Below are positions 6,031 through 6,460 of a DNA stretch of 6,460 bases, one piece after another (position 1 is the first letter of the stretch; the number at the start of each line of letters is the position of its first letter). The position numbers and the translations under genes were made by a program. The notes beneath the pieces are model-generated. The model did no database searches and was not told the origin of the DNA. It worked only from the letters and a program-made list of their open reading frames with translations. The stretch comes from Dehalococcoidales bacterium (GTDB taxonomy: Bacteria; Chloroflexota; Dehalococcoidia; Dehalococcoidales; UBA3254), in contig JAQULX010000170.1 of NCBI GenBank assembly GCA_028718465.1, positions 1-6,460 on the forward strand, in the 5' to 3' direction.

Positions 6031-6460
6031 ATGACTACCGAAAAAAAAGTTGAGCTCATTACCGTACCGGATAAGTGGGAGATACCCTACGAATATAGCG
6101 CCGGTGAAACAGTAAGCCGATTCCTGGTGGAGTTGAGAGACAATGCCAGAATTATGGCGACCAAATGCCCGAAGTGTCAACAGGTCCTTCTGCCGCCGCG
6201 TTCATTTTGTGCCTCCTGTTTTGTTTCATTAAAGGACCAGTGGGTAGAGCTGAAGCCTGTGGGCGAGCTGGTTACTTATAGCATCTGTACGGCGGACATT
6301 CCGGGAGTCCCCAAAAAGCCGCCTTATATCGTGGCATTTGTCACCATGGACGGTTCGGATACTACTATGGCCCAATACCTGGAGGGCCTCGACCTGTCAG
6401 ATCCGGACAAGGTTGCGAAAGAATTAAAAGCGGGTATGCCGATCAAGGCAGTATTCAAAG
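6031..6460 (+). CDS. Zn-ribbon/OB-fold DUF35 protein (5' part, cut by right edge)
   Basis: The first 143 residues are visible and the frame stays open to the edge. Four cysteines form a rubredoxin-like zinc site: CPKC (46-49) and CASC (60-63). An OB-fold follows, with VGELVTYSICTADIPG (77-92) and PPYIVAFVTMDGSD (97-110), then MAQYLEGLD and a GMPIKAVF strand (135-142). The start ATG has AGGAG (6020-6024) 6 bases upstream. DUF35 proteins bind thiolase-fold partners and help hold acyl-CoA, as known for archaeal thiolase/HMG-CoA synthase, BbsAB and Ltp2-ChsH2. The natural partner here is one or both upstream thiolase-like proteins (inference). The N-terminal 35 residues before the zinc ribbon resemble the helical dimer-contact segment of the family. 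The gap of 65 bases after the previous gene shows no terminator, so it is probably in the same operon. Confidence 0.9.
   Translation, partial: MTTEKKVELITVPDKWEIPYEYSAGETVSRFLVELRDNARIMATKCPKCQQVLLPPRSFCASCFVSLKDQWVELKPVGELVTYSICTADIPGVPKKPPYIVAFVTMDGSDTTMAQYLEGLDLSDPDKVAKELKAGMPIKAVFK

Larger units (their letters stand above)
782..6460 (+). other. Predicted six-gene acyl-CoA catabolic operon (continues past right edge)
   Basis: All six genes run rightward with gaps of 36, 54, 9, 18 and 65 bases. Each has its own SD site, and there is no terminator-like hairpin between them. Order: NPD flavoprotein, crotonase, crotonase, thiolase-like, thiolase-like, DUF35. The doubling of both the crotonase and the thiolase-like gene suggests paired subunits or consecutive steps. 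Single transcription is inferred from spacing only. Confidence 0.75.

Overview
The window looks like a bacterial catabolic locus for CoA-bound acids. It has mid-range GC, strong Shine-Dalgarno (SD) sites, and short or no gaps between genes. From the gene content I would guess a lineage rich in acyl-CoA degradation genes, such as Desulfobacterota, Chloroflexota/Dehalococcoidia or Peptococcaceae-like Firmicutes. Nothing in the sequence fixes the taxon. There are no RNA genes, mobile elements, CRISPR arrays or clear intrinsic terminators.

Layout: the left edge carries the N-terminal part of a leftward class III (CaiB/BaiF) CoA-transferase or 2-methylacyl-CoA racemase gene, starting at 432. A divergent regulatory region (433-781) follows. 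It holds a near-consensus sigma-70-type promoter pointing right (TTGACA, 17 bases, TATATT), a perfect 12-bp palindrome over its -10 box, a weaker leftward promoter candidate, and a leader of about 120 bases with two possible hairpins. Six rightward genes form one apparent operon: an FMN-dependent nitronate monooxygenase/FabK-like protein (782-1927), two crotonase (enoyl-CoA hydratase/isomerase) paralogues (1964-2752 and 2807-3607), two SCP-2-type thiolase-like proteins (3617-4759 and 4778-5965), and a zinc-ribbon/OB-fold DUF35 protein cut off by the right edge (6031 onward).

How they may work together (inference): the class III enzyme would load CoA onto an acid or epimerise its alpha-methyl group. 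The flavoprotein would handle a redox step. The crotonases would hydrate, isomerise or hydrolytically open an unsaturated or ring intermediate. The thiolase-like/DUF35 set would make or break a C-C bond. The most notable point is that both thiolase-like proteins lack the nucleophilic cysteine and the GHP histidine, while both crotonases carry His where classical hydratases have the second catalytic Glu. This suggests chemistry other than ordinary beta-oxidation, for example retro-aldol cleavage as in the steroid aldolase Ltp2-ChsH2(DUF35). The substrate cannot be told from this window.
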